64,000 bases of DNA from the NCBI RefSeq assembly GCF_963676665.1, contig NZ_OY781373.1, forward strand, positions 62,001 to 126,000, given 5' to 3'. Numbering within the stretch: the stretch's first letter is position 1; the number at the start of each line of letters is the position of its first letter. Source of the DNA: an uncultured Tolumonas sp. Its GTDB lineage: Bacteria > Pseudomonadota > Gammaproteobacteria > Enterobacterales > Aeromonadaceae. Below, in pieces: positions 53,310 to 63,008 of the stretch. The position numbers and the translations under genes are program-made. The notes beneath the pieces are model-generated. The model did no database searches, had not been told where the DNA came from, and saw only the letters and a list, made by a program, of their open reading frames with translations.

Positions 53310-55394
53310 ATGCCTCAGCCGTTAGAACTCTCTCTTGCAGAACATTGCGCACGTTTACTGAGTCGTGGCGAGCGGCGTTTTGTCTTGCTGACGGGGAATG
53401 CGGAGGCTTGTCAGCAACAGGCAACGGCACTTTGGCAATACGGTGCATTATGGCTGGGTGATGGTCCAGCCGAGTGTTTACCGCAAAAATCGCAGCACAC
53501 TATGCCTTGGCTGGGGCAGGAATATCCGTTGGTGGTGGTAAATGGTTTTTCCGGTTTATCGCCAGAGATTTTAGGTGCGGTTGGGGGAGCCGTGCGTGCC
53601 GGTGGGTTGTTGGTGTTATTGATGCCTGCTCTCACTGATTGGTCGGTGTTTTCTGACCCCGATCACCGGCGTTATGTGTCGCAGCCGGAAGAGATATCGC
53701 GCTGTTATCCGCATTTCCTGCAACGGCTGTTACGCTTGTTACAGACTGACCCTGACGTCTGGCTCTGGGATCTCAGTGCCAATCATTTACAGGCGGAATT
53801 GCCGGAATTACCGGCTGTGGTGTGGCATAGAACAGTTGATGCTGACGGGTGCCTGAGTACAGAGCAACATGCGGCGATGCTGGCGGTGGAACAATGTGCG
53901 TTGGCGGCGAAAGCCTATCCGCTGGTCATCATGGCCGATCGCGGGCGGGGTAAATCCACCGCATTGGGTTTGGCGGCGCGTCATTTACTGGCACAAGGTA
54001 AACGGCTGGTCGTCACGGCACCGTCACAGCAATCGGCACAAACATTATTCCGGCATGCTGGTCAGCACGCTTTATTGAGTTTTTACAGCCCGGAAATGTT
54101 GCTGGAACAAAATGTTGATTGCGATCTGCTGCTGGTCGATGAAGCCGCAGCGATCCCGGCGGCATTATTACGCCAGTTACAGCAAAAATATCAACGGGTG
54201 GTATATGCCACCACCATTCATGGTTATGAAGGTTCGGGGCATGGTTTTGAGTTGCGCATGTGCCGCTGGCTGGCTACGCACTGGCCACACTGGCAGCAAC
54301 TCACTTTAACTGTCCCACTGCGTTGGGCGGTCAGCGATCCGCTGGAGCCGTTGCTGGCGAACATCTTATTGTTGGATGCCGATGCTTCACCTTTGCCAGC
54401 AACGCGATCAACCAAGTTCACGCTGCAACAAGTGAGTTCTGCTGAACTATTACAAGATGAAGCGCTGTTACGGCAACTGTTTGGTTTGCTGGTGTTGGCG
54501 CATTATCAGACTTCGCCCACTGATCTGCGGTTGTTGCTGGATTGCCCGGATATAGAGATCTGGCTGTGGCGTGACGACATCGCGTTATATGGCGTGGCGT
54601 TGCTGATGCGCGAAGGGCCCATCGACCGTGCGCTGGCGGAGCAGATCTGGGCCGGGCGGCGGCGTCCGCGCGGGCAATTATTACCGCAAACCTTACTGGC
54701 GCATTGTGGTTATCGCGATGCCGCCAACTACCGTTATCGACGTGTGATGCGTATTGCCGTGCATCCGGCCTGTCAGCAACAGGGGCTGGGTAGCCAGTTT
54801 ATGGCCGCATTAAGCCAACACTATCAGGGGCTGGCCGATTTTCTCGGTTGTTCGTTTGCCGCTACGCCCGAGGTGCTGCGGTTTTGGCGTAAACAAGGCT
54901 GGCAGGCGGTGCGGTTGGGGTTGAGCAAAGATGTCGCGACGGGATGTCATGCGGCGGTGTTATTGCTGGCACTACGGCCGGAATTACAAACGCAATTGAC
55001 GCAATGGCAGCAGCAATTCCAGCGACAATTACCTGTCTGGCTGGCCCATGGCTTATCGGATCTCACGACAGAAATTATCGTGCCTTTGCTGCAATCAGCC
55101 ACCGTGGAACCACTGACCGGGCAGGAACAACAAGATCTGCTGGCGTTTAGCGATCATCACCGTTCGCCCGATCATTGCTGGCCGTCGGTATTACGGGCTA
55201 TGCAGGTGCATAGTGCTGAATTGGCACAATTACCCAAGCTGTTAGCGGCTTTATTGATCCAGCGGTTTTGGCAAGGGAAGGATTGGGTCTGGTTGGCGCA
55301 GCAGCATCAGTTGGCAGGGCAAAAGGCCGTGGTGCAGCAATTACGACAGGCGATAAAACAACTGCTCCTCCCGCATGGCGGTGAAGAGCAGTGA
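53310..55394 (+). CDS. tmcA: tRNA(Met) cytidine acetyltransferase TmcA
   Basis: 694 aa. N-terminal DUF1726 domain (about 1-160), RecD-like helicase/ATPase (Walker A IMADRGRGKSTALGLAARHLL near residue 208; Walker B LLLVDEAAAIPAALL near 275), GNAT acetyltransferase (VMRIAVHPACQQQGLGSQFM near residue 485) and a C-terminal tRNA-binding domain. It puts N4-acetyl on the wobble cytidine of elongator tRNA-Met. Full length. Confidence 0.95.
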   Translation: MPQPLELSLAEHCARLLSRGERRFVLLTGNAEACQQQATALWQYGALWLGDGPAECLPQKSQHTMPWLGQEYPLVVVNGFSGLSPEILGAVGGAVRAGGLLVLLMPALTDWSVFSDPDHRRYVSQPEEISRCYPHFLQRLLRLLQTDPDVWLWDLSANHLQAELPELPAVVWHRTVDADGCLSTEQHAAMLAVEQCALAAKAYPLVIMADRGRGKSTALGLAARHLLAQGKRLVVTAPSQQSAQTLFRHAGQHALLSFYSPEMLLEQNVDCDLLLVDEAAAIPAALLRQLQQKYQRVVYATTIHGYEGSGHGFELRMCRWLATHWPHWQQLTLTVPLRWAVSDPLEPLLANILLLDADASPLPATRSTKFTLQQVSSAELLQDEALLRQLFGLLVLAHYQTSPTDLRLLLDCPDIEIWLWRDDIALYGVALLMREGPIDRALAEQIWAGRRRPRGQLLPQTLLAHCGYRDAANYRYRRVMRIAVHPACQQQGLGSQFMAALSQHYQGLADFLGCSFAATPEVLRFWRKQGWQAVRLGLSKDVATGCHAAVLLLALRPELQTQLTQWQQQFQRQLPVWLAHGLSDLTTEIIVPLLQSATVEPLTGQEQQDLLAFSDHHRSPDHCWPSVLRAMQVHSAELAQLPKLLAALLIQRFWQGKDWVWLAQQHQLAGQKAVVQQLRQAIKQLLLPHGGEEQ

Positions 55395-55413
55395 GAAGAC
55401 TGGTATCGCAGAA

Positions 55414-55782
55414 TTATTTCTGTTTATCCAGGAAGGTCTTGGTTGCTTCGATCTGAGCTTGGTCAAAAGCCAGACGCGCTTTTACCATATCGATAAATTT
55501 AGCTTTTACGGCTGGGTCTTTGATTTCATCCAGCTGTTTTTGCAATGCTTCAGTGTCCATCATGTGCATACCACGTTGAGCACCGGCTTCATGGCCTTTC
55601 ATCATTTTACCGTGACGCATCATGCCATCACCATCTGCATCCGGACCACCAAATGGGCAAGGTTGCACCATTGGTGCGGTGGGTGCAGCTGCTGACGTTG
55701 TAGCTTGTGTTGCTGCCCAGCTGGCCAATGGTAAACCGGTCATCAATGCTACAGTCAGCAGAGCTTGTTTGCGTGTTAACAT
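55414..55782 (-). CDS. Small periplasmic protein of unknown function, His/Met-rich
   Basis: 122 aa. Signal peptide (LLTVALMTGLPLASWA), then a linker rich in Ala, Thr and Pro, a short Asp/His/Met-rich part (CPFGGPDADGDGMMRHGKMMKGHEAGAQRGMHMM, written here only as a pattern of residues about 43-76) and a charged C-terminal helix pair. The DADGDG run resembles a calcium-binding loop; Met and His could bind copper or nickel. Helical size resembles Spy/CpxP but the LTxxQ repeats of that family are not evident. Neighbour of ompR-envZ, opposite strand. Confidence 0.65.
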   Translation of the reverse strand: MLTRKQALLTVALMTGLPLASWAATQATTSAAAPTAPMVQPCPFGGPDADGDGMMRHGKMMKGHEAGAQRGMHMMDTEALQKQLDEIKDPAVKAKFIDMVKARLAFDQAQIEATKTFLDKQK

Positions 55783-55968
55783 AGTCGTTCCCCTCTTTTC
55801 GTATCAATTTGTTTTTGCACTATCATTACAGACCATAAATGTCACTCGGCTGTGCCAAAAACAGACTATTTTGTAACAGACTTTGCCAGATTAGCTCTGT
55901 GACATAATTTGCCATACATTCCTTACGCAAATTTATATACTGACAGCAATAGCCTCCGAGGAATCCGC

Positions 55969-56691
55969 ATGAACCAGACCTTGCCGCATATTCTGGTGGT
56001 TGATGACCACGCAGAAATTCGTGATTTGCTGAAACGTTTTCTGGAGCAACATGGCTTCAAAGTCACCTGTGCCCGTGATGGCAAGGAGATGAAACGTTTG
56101 CTGGAAAATGGTCATTTCACATTGCTGGTGCTGGATCTGATGTTGCCAGGGGAAGATGGCCTAACCTTGTGTCGTGACCTGCGAGCCCGTTCGTCGTTAC
56201 CGGTGGTGATGCTGACCGCGATGGGCGAAGAGATGGATCGCATCATCGGCTTAGAGATGGGCGCCGATGATTATCTGGCAAAACCCTTTAATCCGCGTGA
56301 ATTGCTGGCGCGCATTAAAGCGGTATTACGCCGCGCCAATCTGATGCCAGAAGCGCAAGAGGAACTACCCGAGCGTTTGCATTTTGATCATTGGCAGTTG
56401 GATCTGGCGCGTCGTGAGCTGGTGGATGAATTCGGTGTGGCGATCAGCCTTTCTACCGCCGAATTTGATCTGCTGAAAGTGTTTCTGGAACGACCAAAGC
56501 GGGTGCTCAGTCGTGATCAACTGCTGGACATGGCGCGTGGACGCGAAGCGCAGGCGTTTGATCGCGCGATTGATACGCTGGTGAGTCGCTTACGCCGTAA
56601 ATTGGAAGTCGACCCGAAAAAACCAGAGCTGATTAAAACTGTCTGGGGTGGTGGTTATATGTTCAGTGCTGAGGTACGGCATGAGCACTGA
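55969..56691 (+). CDS. ompR: Osmoregulatory response regulator OmpR
   Basis: 240 aa from the ATG at 55969 (MNQTLPHILVVDDHAEIRDLL), preceded by GAGG. Receiver domain with the phosphoacceptor Asp in LLVLDLMLPGEDGL near residue 57 and Lys in DYLAKPFNPREL; C-terminal winged helix RREL...LSTAEFDLLKVFLERPKRVLSRDQLLDMARGREAQAFDRAIDTLVSRLRRKLE. It controls porin genes with EnvZ. Confidence 0.96.
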   Translation: MNQTLPHILVVDDHAEIRDLLKRFLEQHGFKVTCARDGKEMKRLLENGHFTLLVLDLMLPGEDGLTLCRDLRARSSLPVVMLTAMGEEMDRIIGLEMGADDYLAKPFNPRELLARIKAVLRRANLMPEAQEELPERLHFDHWQLDLARRELVDEFGVAISLSTAEFDLLKVFLERPKRVLSRDQLLDMARGREAQAFDRAIDTLVSRLRRKLEVDPKKPELIKTVWGGGYMFSAEVRHEH

Positions 56692-58102
56692 TTTTCCCGC
56701 TTTATGGCGTCGCTGGTTACCACAAAGTATTACTGCGCAAATTTTGTTGCTGGCGCTGGCCGGGTTAATTCTGGCGCAGGTGTTAGGGTTACAGATTTAC
56801 CGCTCGGAACGGGATGAAGCCTTGGGGCTGGTGAACAGTCGCAACGCGATGATCCGACTCTCTTCAGTAGTGCGTCTGCTCAGCAGTTCGCCACCGGAAT
56901 TGCATGAAGAAATTTTACGCGCCAGTCGCAGTGAAACGCTGATGATGCGCATCCAAAATGTGCCGTTATCACCCAGCGAACATAACCAGCAATATGAAGA
57001 CGTGTTACGGCGCCTGCTCGAATATCCGAATAATCTCAGTGTGCAGATCAGTGCGGAACGGGTCAGGGATCAGCTGCCACCCACCATGTTCCAGCAGATG
57101 CATCAGCAGATGCGTGATGGTCAGGGGCATACTCGAACCGGATTAGCCCCCCCGCCGTTCTGGCAGCGCGATGTTCGACTGTATGGCTCGGTGGAGTTAC
57201 TGGATGGCCGCTGGCTGAATTTCAGCTCATTGGCCGATCGGGAACCGCCGACCTGGTCGCTGAGTGCGTTACTGAGTTTGTTGCTGGTGGCATTGTTGAT
57301 CGGTGCGGTGTTGGTAGTCCTGTTACGTCGCATCACTCGGCCACTGAAACTGCTGGTACAGCAGGCAGAACAGTTTGGCCGTGGTGCGGCCATTCCCCCC
57401 CTGAGTGAATCAGGCCCGCAGGAAGTGGCAGAAACACTGGCGGCATTTAACCGCATGCAACACCGTCTGAACCGCTTTGTGCAAGATCGCACGCAGATGC
57501 TGGCGGCAATTTCACATGACTTGCGTACCCCACTGACCAGCCTGCGCCTGCGCTGTGAATTTTTACCGGACGGCGAAGATCGTGACCGCATGCTGCAAAC
57601 ACTGGCGCAGATGGAAAGTATGTTGCACGCGACGTTAAGTTTTGCCCGTGATGAACATCAGGGTGAAGAGAACCGTAATGTCGATCTGGTGAGTTTGTTG
57701 CACAGCCTGTGTGATGACTATGAAGATAATGGCCAGCCGGTGGAATGTTATGCCGAAGGCAAACGGGTCTATCAGTGCCGGCCGGAAGTGTTGCGCCGCG
57801 TGCTGCAAAATCTGATCAACAATGCGCTGAAATATGCCGGTGACGCGGAAGTGTCGTTAGAGGCCACTGCCACCGCGATTTTGATCCGCGTGCGTGACCA
57901 CGGTGAAGGCATTCCGGAAGATCAGCTGGAATCGGTGTTTAAACCGTTTTTCCGCCTCGATACTGCGCGGAACACCGAAGATGGCAGCGTCGGGTTGGGG
58001 CTGGCGATCGCACGGACCTTGATCCATCAACATGGCGGCGAATTACAGCTCTCGAACGCGCCGGATGGTGGCTTGTTGGCCGAAATTCAGTTACCGCTTT
58101 AA
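56681..58102 (+). CDS. envZ: Osmosensor histidine kinase EnvZ
   Basis: 473 aa from the ATG at 56681, overlapping the ompR stop by 11 bases. Two membrane helices (about 15-40 and 190-215) flank a periplasmic domain; a HAMP follows, then the H-box MLAAISHDLRTPLTSLRLRCE near residue 285 and the ATPase lobe with NLINNALKYAG and VGLGLAIARTLIHQHGG. Phosphorylates and dephosphorylates OmpR. Confidence 0.95.
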   Translation: MSTDFPALWRRWLPQSITAQILLLALAGLILAQVLGLQIYRSERDEALGLVNSRNAMIRLSSVVRLLSSSPPELHEEILRASRSETLMMRIQNVPLSPSEHNQQYEDVLRRLLEYPNNLSVQISAERVRDQLPPTMFQQMHQQMRDGQGHTRTGLAPPPFWQRDVRLYGSVELLDGRWLNFSSLADREPPTWSLSALLSLLLVALLIGAVLVVLLRRITRPLKLLVQQAEQFGRGAAIPPLSESGPQEVAETLAAFNRMQHRLNRFVQDRTQMLAAISHDLRTPLTSLRLRCEFLPDGEDRDRMLQTLAQMESMLHATLSFARDEHQGEENRNVDLVSLLHSLCDDYEDNGQPVECYAEGKRVYQCRPEVLRRVLQNLINNALKYAGDAEVSLEATATAILIRVRDHGEGIPEDQLESVFKPFFRLDTARNTEDGSVGLGLAIARTLIHQHGGELQLSNAPDGGLLAEIQLPL

Positions 58103-58180
58103 GCCGGCAGGGCAAACCTGCTTGGTTTCCCTTGGTGAAATCCGTATAGTCGTTGGGTTTTCCTGACAGGATTAGAGAGC

Positions 58181-60244
58181 ATGTTTCAAGATAACCCGTT
58201 ACTGGCGCAGCTCAAGCAGCAGCTTCGCGACAATCTGCCGAAAAAAGAGGGGGTCGTTCGTGCCTCCGATCGTGGTTTCGGCTTTCTGGAAACCGATCAT
58301 CGGGGCGAAAGCTACTTCATTGCACCACAGCAGATGAAGCGAGTCATGCACGGTGACCGGATTATCGCGGTGATCCGCGCGGAAAACGGCAAAGAACAAG
58401 CCGAGCCGGAATCACTGGTAACCCCATTCCTGACCCGTTTTGTAGCGCGCATCAAGGTGATCAAAGATCGTCTGTTCGTGGTGCCTGACCATCCGGTGAT
58501 GAAAGATGCGATCAAAGCTCGCCCAATGAAAGGACTGGATGAAAGTCAGTTCAAAGAAGGCGACTGGGTCATTGCGAATCTGAAACGTCACGGTATGAAC
58601 GAGGCCAGCGGTCATTTCGCCGAAATTACCGAATATGTCACCCACAACAATGATCCGGAAGCGCCATGGTGGGTGGTGTTACGTCGCCATGACTTGCCGC
58701 GTTGTGCACCGGAAATTGAACAGGAATGGCAACTGCGTGATGAAGGACTGACCCGTGAAGACCTGACTGCGCTGCCATTTGTCACTATCGACGGTGAATC
58801 GACCCGCGATATGGACGATGCGTTATATATTGAAAAAACGGCTGACGGCTGGAAATTGCTGGTGGCCATTGCCGACCCGACTGCCTATATCGAGCCAGGC
58901 AGTGCGCTGGATCTGGAAGCGTCTAAACGGGCGTTTACCGTCTATCTGCCGGGCCGCAATATTCCGATGATCCCGCGTCACTTGAGTGACGAGCTGTGTT
59001 CACTGCATGAAGGTGAAGATCGTCCGGCACTGTGCTGTGAAATGCTGATCACCGCCGACGGTGAGCTGTTACCGGAACCACGTTTCTTTGCGGCCAATAT
59101 CCGCTCACAAGGCCGTCTGATTTATGATCAACTGTCGGATTGGCTGGAAAATGGCAGTGCGGAGGGTTTTGTGCCGGCCCTGGCGATTGTCGAACAGATT
59201 GAACAGTTGCAGGCCGCGACGACAGCGCGTCAGAACTGGCGCAAAGAGCACGCGATCCTGTTTAAAGACCGTCCGGACTACGATTTTGAGTTGAACGAAG
59301 CCGGTGAAGTGCTCGCGATCCATGCATCCTTCCGCCGCAGCGCCAACAAGATTGTGGAAGAGGCGATGATTGCCGCTAACCAGTGTGCTGGTGATTTCCT
59401 GGCCCGTAATCCGGGTTATGGTATTTTCAACGTGCACGCCGGTCTGGATGTCGAAAAATTCAAAGGCGTGCAGGAATTACTGCAACAACACGAAGCGCCG
59501 TTGACCGACGAAACCTTGCTGACACTGCCAGGTTTCTGCCAATTACGTCATTGGCTGGATGCGCAACCAACCAGTTATCTGGATAACCGCATCCGTCGTT
59601 TCCAGACCTACTCGCTGATGTCAGCAGAACCGGGCCCGCATTTCGGCTTAGGTCTGAGCCATTATGCGACCTGGACGTCACCAATCCGTAAATACGGCGA
59701 TATGATCAATCATCGTATCCTGAAAGCTATCATCAGCAATCAGGACGTGCCGGTACGTGCCGATGCGGCACTGACCGATGCGCTGAGCTTGTCACGCCGC
59801 AGCAACCGCATGGCAGAACGCGATATTGGCGATTGGTTATATGCCCGCTTCCTGCTGCCAGCAGTAGCTTCCGGGCAGGTATTTGATGCCGAGATTATGG
59901 ATGTGATGCGTAGCGGTATTAAAGTCCGTCTGCTGGAAAATGGCGCCGTCTGTTTTGTACCGGGCAGTCTGATCCTGAAAGACCGTAAGCGTTTCACCTG
60001 CAGTCATGACGACGGTCGTGCCATGCTGGATGGTGAAGTGTATTACGAATTGGGGCAGACCATTCAGGTCAAACTGCAGGATGCGATTGAAGCAACCCGC
60101 ACGTTGATTGCGATCCCAATCGAGTTGCCATCTGCAGCGGCGCCTGTGGTAACAAAAGAGGCGTTGGCGGAATCCGAACACGAGCTGATGGATGAGCTGT
60201 TGACTGAACCGGCGGATGCTGCGCCGGAAGAAGACGAAGCTTAA
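58181..60244 (+). CDS. rnb: Exoribonuclease II
   Basis: 687 aa, about 40 longer than E. coli RNase II because of an acidic C-terminal tail (SEHELMDELLTEPADAAPEEDEA). Cold-shock domains at the N-terminus (EGVVRASDRGFGFLETDHRG), the RNB core with catalytic acidic residues in IDGESTRDMDDALYIEK near residue 205 and the signature GPHFGLGLSHYATWTSPIRKYGDMINHR; S1 domain near 560-640. It degrades RNA from the 3' end. Confidence 0.95.
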   Translation: MFQDNPLLAQLKQQLRDNLPKKEGVVRASDRGFGFLETDHRGESYFIAPQQMKRVMHGDRIIAVIRAENGKEQAEPESLVTPFLTRFVARIKVIKDRLFVVPDHPVMKDAIKARPMKGLDESQFKEGDWVIANLKRHGMNEASGHFAEITEYVTHNNDPEAPWWVVLRRHDLPRCAPEIEQEWQLRDEGLTREDLTALPFVTIDGESTRDMDDALYIEKTADGWKLLVAIADPTAYIEPGSALDLEASKRAFTVYLPGRNIPMIPRHLSDELCSLHEGEDRPALCCEMLITADGELLPEPRFFAANIRSQGRLIYDQLSDWLENGSAEGFVPALAIVEQIEQLQAATTARQNWRKEHAILFKDRPDYDFELNEAGEVLAIHASFRRSANKIVEEAMIAANQCAGDFLARNPGYGIFNVHAGLDVEKFKGVQELLQQHEAPLTDETLLTLPGFCQLRHWLDAQPTSYLDNRIRRFQTYSLMSAEPGPHFGLGLSHYATWTSPIRKYGDMINHRILKAIISNQDVPVRADAALTDALSLSRRSNRMAERDIGDWLYARFLLPAVASGQVFDAEIMDVMRSGIKVRLLENGAVCFVPGSLILKDRKRFTCSHDDGRAMLDGEVYYELGQTIQVKLQDAIEATRTLIAIPIELPSAAAPVVTKEALAESEHELMDELLTEPADAAPEEDEA

Positions 60245-60283
60245 AACAAATCCAGCGCTTCGCGTGGTTGGTGAGCTAAAGAA

Positions 60284-60316
60284 AAACCCTGCTTTATCGG
60301 CAGGGTTTATTTTTTC
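60284..60316. terminator. rnb terminator, shared with the opposite gene
   Basis: AAACCCTGC-TTTATCG-GCAGGGTTT is a perfect 9-bp stem followed by T-rich sequence at 60310-60316 and preceded by A-rich sequence, so it can terminate rnb on the plus strand and the oxidoreductase gene on the minus strand. Confidence 0.9.
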
Positions 60317-60339
60317 TGCGATACCGGCTTTTTTTCTGT

Positions 60340-61248
60340 TTACTGCGCCAGCAGTTTTTCCATCCAACGCTGTGCTATCAATGCCTGTTCGCCACTGACT
60401 TTCGGGGTGGTTTGATTGGCCACACAATCCAGAAAATGTTCCACCATCGGGGTAAAACCGCGTAACTCTAAGATGGTTTGCCAGCTACCGGCGGTAGACA
60501 CACAGATCTTGCCATCCCGTTCCTCTTCCAGGCGATTGAGGTCGCGTACCCGCATCACGGCGCCATGGGTGATCACCTCCAGCAGCTCTGCCTGTGTTCC
60601 GGCATCACGGTGCATGGCGGTGGTGATCAACTTATTGTCATGGCGGAACACATGGCCGGCAAAAATCAGCTCATCTTGCACCGTCGCGTTAACCTGGCTG
60701 GCGAGCAGCGATAAATCGCCATCACACAGCCAGAGCACGGTATCCAGCAGATGCAGATAGTCATCAAACATCGTAAAACGCAACGGGTTGCTGATGCCAT
60801 GAATGCGATGTTTTTCAAAACGGACGGCAGCGGCAGCAGGCATCTGTTCTTTGATGGTTTGATAAAACGGGGCAAACCGGCGGTTAAACCCGACCATCAG
60901 GGTGCGTTGCTGTTTTTCCGCCAGTGCCACCAGAGCCTCGGCCTGATCGAGTGTATCAGCTAACGGTTTATCGATATAAACGTGCAGCCCTTTACGCAGC
61001 ATATGCTCGGCGATTTCGTAGTGCGTATTGGTTGAGCTGTGAATAAACACGACGTCGCAGTTGGCCGCCAGTTCATCGAGTGAGAAAAAAGCGACGAGAC
61101 GATATTGTTGGCAGAGCAGGCAGTTTTTCTGCTGGTTGGGAGTATAGGCACCCACCAATTCCCAGTGTTTGGCCTGTGATAAGATCGGCAGATAGACTTT
61201 CTGCGCGATACCACCCAGACCCACTATGCCTACCCGTAGTTTACGCAT
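60340..61248 (-). CDS. Gfo/Idh/MocA-family oxidoreductase (MviM/YceM-like)
   Basis: 302 aa. Rossmann start RVGIVGLGGIAQKVYLPIL, then VFIHSSTNTHYEIAEHMLRKGLHVYIDKPLADTLDQAEAL with the EKP-like signature as DKP, and VGFNRRFAPFYQTI. It fits the YceM/MviM group of NAD(P)-dependent sugar oxidoreductases. The substrate is unknown. It is 112 bases downstream of eda on the same strand and could share that transcript. Confidence 0.85.
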   Translation of the reverse strand: MRKLRVGIVGLGGIAQKVYLPILSQAKHWELVGAYTPNQQKNCLLCQQYRLVAFFSLDELAANCDVVFIHSSTNTHYEIAEHMLRKGLHVYIDKPLADTLDQAEALVALAEKQQRTLMVGFNRRFAPFYQTIKEQMPAAAAVRFEKHRIHGISNPLRFTMFDDYLHLLDTVLWLCDGDLSLLASQVNATVQDELIFAGHVFRHDNKLITTAMHRDAGTQAELLEVITHGAVMRVRDLNRLEEERDGKICVSTAGSWQTILELRGFTPMVEHFLDCVANQTTPKVSGEQALIAQRWMEKLLAQ

Positions 61249-61289
61249 GCTGCCTCCTTTTTCTGCTTCGAAAACAGCATGGTAGAGTT

Positions 61290-61345
61290 ACAGGTAACAG
61301 CGAGGCAAGTTGGAACTAAATTTCCGTCTGCGTTCTGTTACCTGT
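61290..61345. repeat. 11-bp inverted repeat with 34-base loop, eda to oxidoreductase gap
   Basis: ACAGGTAACAG (61290-61300) and CTGTTACCTGT (61335-61345) are exact reverse complements. The pair fills much of the 112-base gap between eda and the oxidoreductase gene. No T-tract follows in either direction, so it may be an RNA stem for processing or two half-sites of an operator. Confidence 0.5.
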
Positions 61346-61360
61346 CAGACATTTATGCGT

Positions 61361-61981
61361 TTACAGTGCCGCCATGGCTTCTTTCGCCAATTGGCCGATC
61401 TTGTCCCATTGCTGGTTATCAATCAGCTCGGCCGGCACCATCCACGTGCCGCCACAAGCGACGACGGTTTTCAAACTCAGATAGGTTTTGACGTTATCGG
61501 GAGTCACACCGCCAGTAGGCATAAATTTCACCGGATACACGGCTGACATGGCTTTCAGCATGTTCACACCGCCCGATGGCTCCGCTGGGAAGAATTTCAG
61601 CATGCGCAGGCCCATCTCCATGGCTTGTTCCACCAGACTCGGATTATTGACGCCCGGCACAATGGCCACACCGCGTTGTTGGCAATAACGCACGGTGGTT
61701 GGGTTGAAACCAGGGCTGACGATGAAATCGACACCAGCAGCAATGGCCTCATCGACCTGTGCGGTGGTCAGCACCGTGCCCGCACCGATCAACATGTCGG
61801 GGAACGCAGCACGCATACGGCGAATGGCCTCTGCCGCTGCAGGGGTACGGAAGGTGATTTCTGCACTCGGCATGCCATTTTCGACTAACACGCGGCCCAA
61901 ATTCACCGCATCATCGGCGTTGTTAATGGCAATAACCGGGATCACTTTCAGTGCTTGCAGACGTTCAACTAAAGTAGGCAT
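61361..61981 (-). CDS. eda: 2-keto-3-deoxy-6-phosphogluconate aldolase
   Basis: 206 aa, usual length. The catalytic residues are Glu in NGMPSAEITFRTPAA near residue 43 and the Schiff-base Lys in SAVYPVKFMPTGGVTPDN near residue 132. It splits KDPG to pyruvate and glyceraldehyde 3-phosphate, the last step of hexuronate breakdown. It follows kdgK by 18 bases. Confidence 0.96.
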   Translation of the reverse strand: MPTLVERLQALKVIPVIAINNADDAVNLGRVLVENGMPSAEITFRTPAAAEAIRRMRAAFPDMLIGAGTVLTTAQVDEAIAAGVDFIVSPGFNPTTVRYCQQRGVAIVPGVNNPSLVEQAMEMGLRMLKFFPAEPSGGVNMLKAMSAVYPVKFMPTGGVTPDNVKTYLSLKTVVACGGTWMVPAELIDNQQWDKIGQLAKEAMAAL

Positions 61982-61999
61982 GGTATCTCCTGAGAAAAA

Positions 62000-62941
62000 T
62001 TAAAGGGATGATGACGGCATCACGTCAGCAGGAATAATGGCGCCGCGATGTTGGATCACGGTACCTGCCAGACGATGCCCTTGGATGGCAGATTCAGTCA
62101 CGCTGCCGTGTTGCAGACGGCGGGCCAGATAACCGGCGCTGAATGAATCACCTGCCGCCGTGGTGTCGACCACGTCTTGAGCGGCAATTTTCTGTGCGGG
62201 CACTTCTTCGCGAATACCCGATTTACTGACGATCACACAAGGTGACGAACCGCGTTTGATCACGATTTCATCCACCCCCCATGTTAAGGTGCGTTCAATA
62301 ACCTCTTCCAACGGGCGATTGCCCCAGAGTGCATCTTCATCATCCAGCGTCAGAAATGCGATGTCGGTGAATGTCAGCATTTGCTGATAACTTTGCTGCG
62401 TCTCTTCACGGCTTTGCCATAAGCGCGGGCGGTAGTTGTTATCAAACACCACACGGCCACCTTGGCTGCGAAACGTGCTGAGGAAATTAAATAAGCGAGA
62501 GCGGCTGGTTGGGCTCAAAATCGCCAGACTGATCCCGCTGAGATAAATCACATCCATCTGTGCGAGTTGCGCTAACACGGTTTCAGTCTGTTCGGTTTCT
62601 AACCAATATTTGGCCGCCGCATCGCTGCGCCAGTAAGAGAAACTGCGTTCGCCATGGCTATCGGTGTCGATGAAATAAAGCCCTGGCATTTTATTCGCCA
62701 GACGCTGCACCAATGTTGTATCGACACCTTCTTGTTGCCAGTTATCGAGCATGGTCTGACTAAAATTATCAGTGCCTAACGCGCTGACATAGTGCACTTT
62801 ACCCTGATGCCGCGGCAGCTGGCGGGCAAGGTAAACCGCAGTATTCAACGTGTCACCACCAAACCCCTGTCGGATATCGTTATCCTGACGTTGTAGTTCC
62901 ACCATGCATTCACCAATGATGGCGATGTTCAGCGTATCCAT
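62000..62941 (-). CDS. kdgK: 2-dehydro-3-deoxygluconokinase
   Basis: 313 aa PfkB-family kinase. N-terminal IIGECMVELQ and GFGGDTLNTAVYLAR bind substrate; the C-terminal motif DVVDTTAAGDSFSAGYLARRL near residue 245-265 carries the catalytic Asp and the anion hole. It phosphorylates KDG formed by UxaA. Divergent from kdgR, with the KdgR box 68 bases before its start. Confidence 0.96.
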   Translation of the reverse strand: MDTLNIAIIGECMVELQRQDNDIRQGFGGDTLNTAVYLARQLPRHQGKVHYVSALGTDNFSQTMLDNWQQEGVDTTLVQRLANKMPGLYFIDTDSHGERSFSYWRSDAAAKYWLETEQTETVLAQLAQMDVIYLSGISLAILSPTSRSRLFNFLSTFRSQGGRVVFDNNYRPRLWQSREETQQSYQQMLTFTDIAFLTLDDEDALWGNRPLEEVIERTLTWGVDEIVIKRGSSPCVIVSKSGIREEVPAQKIAAQDVVDTTAAGDSFSAGYLARRLQHGSVTESAIQGHRLAGTVIQHRGAIIPADVMPSSSL

Positions 62942-63008
62942 GATTTGCTCTCATGTTGAATTGGGAAAACGATCATAGATTAAACAATCAAACCTACGTG
63001 TCAAATAA

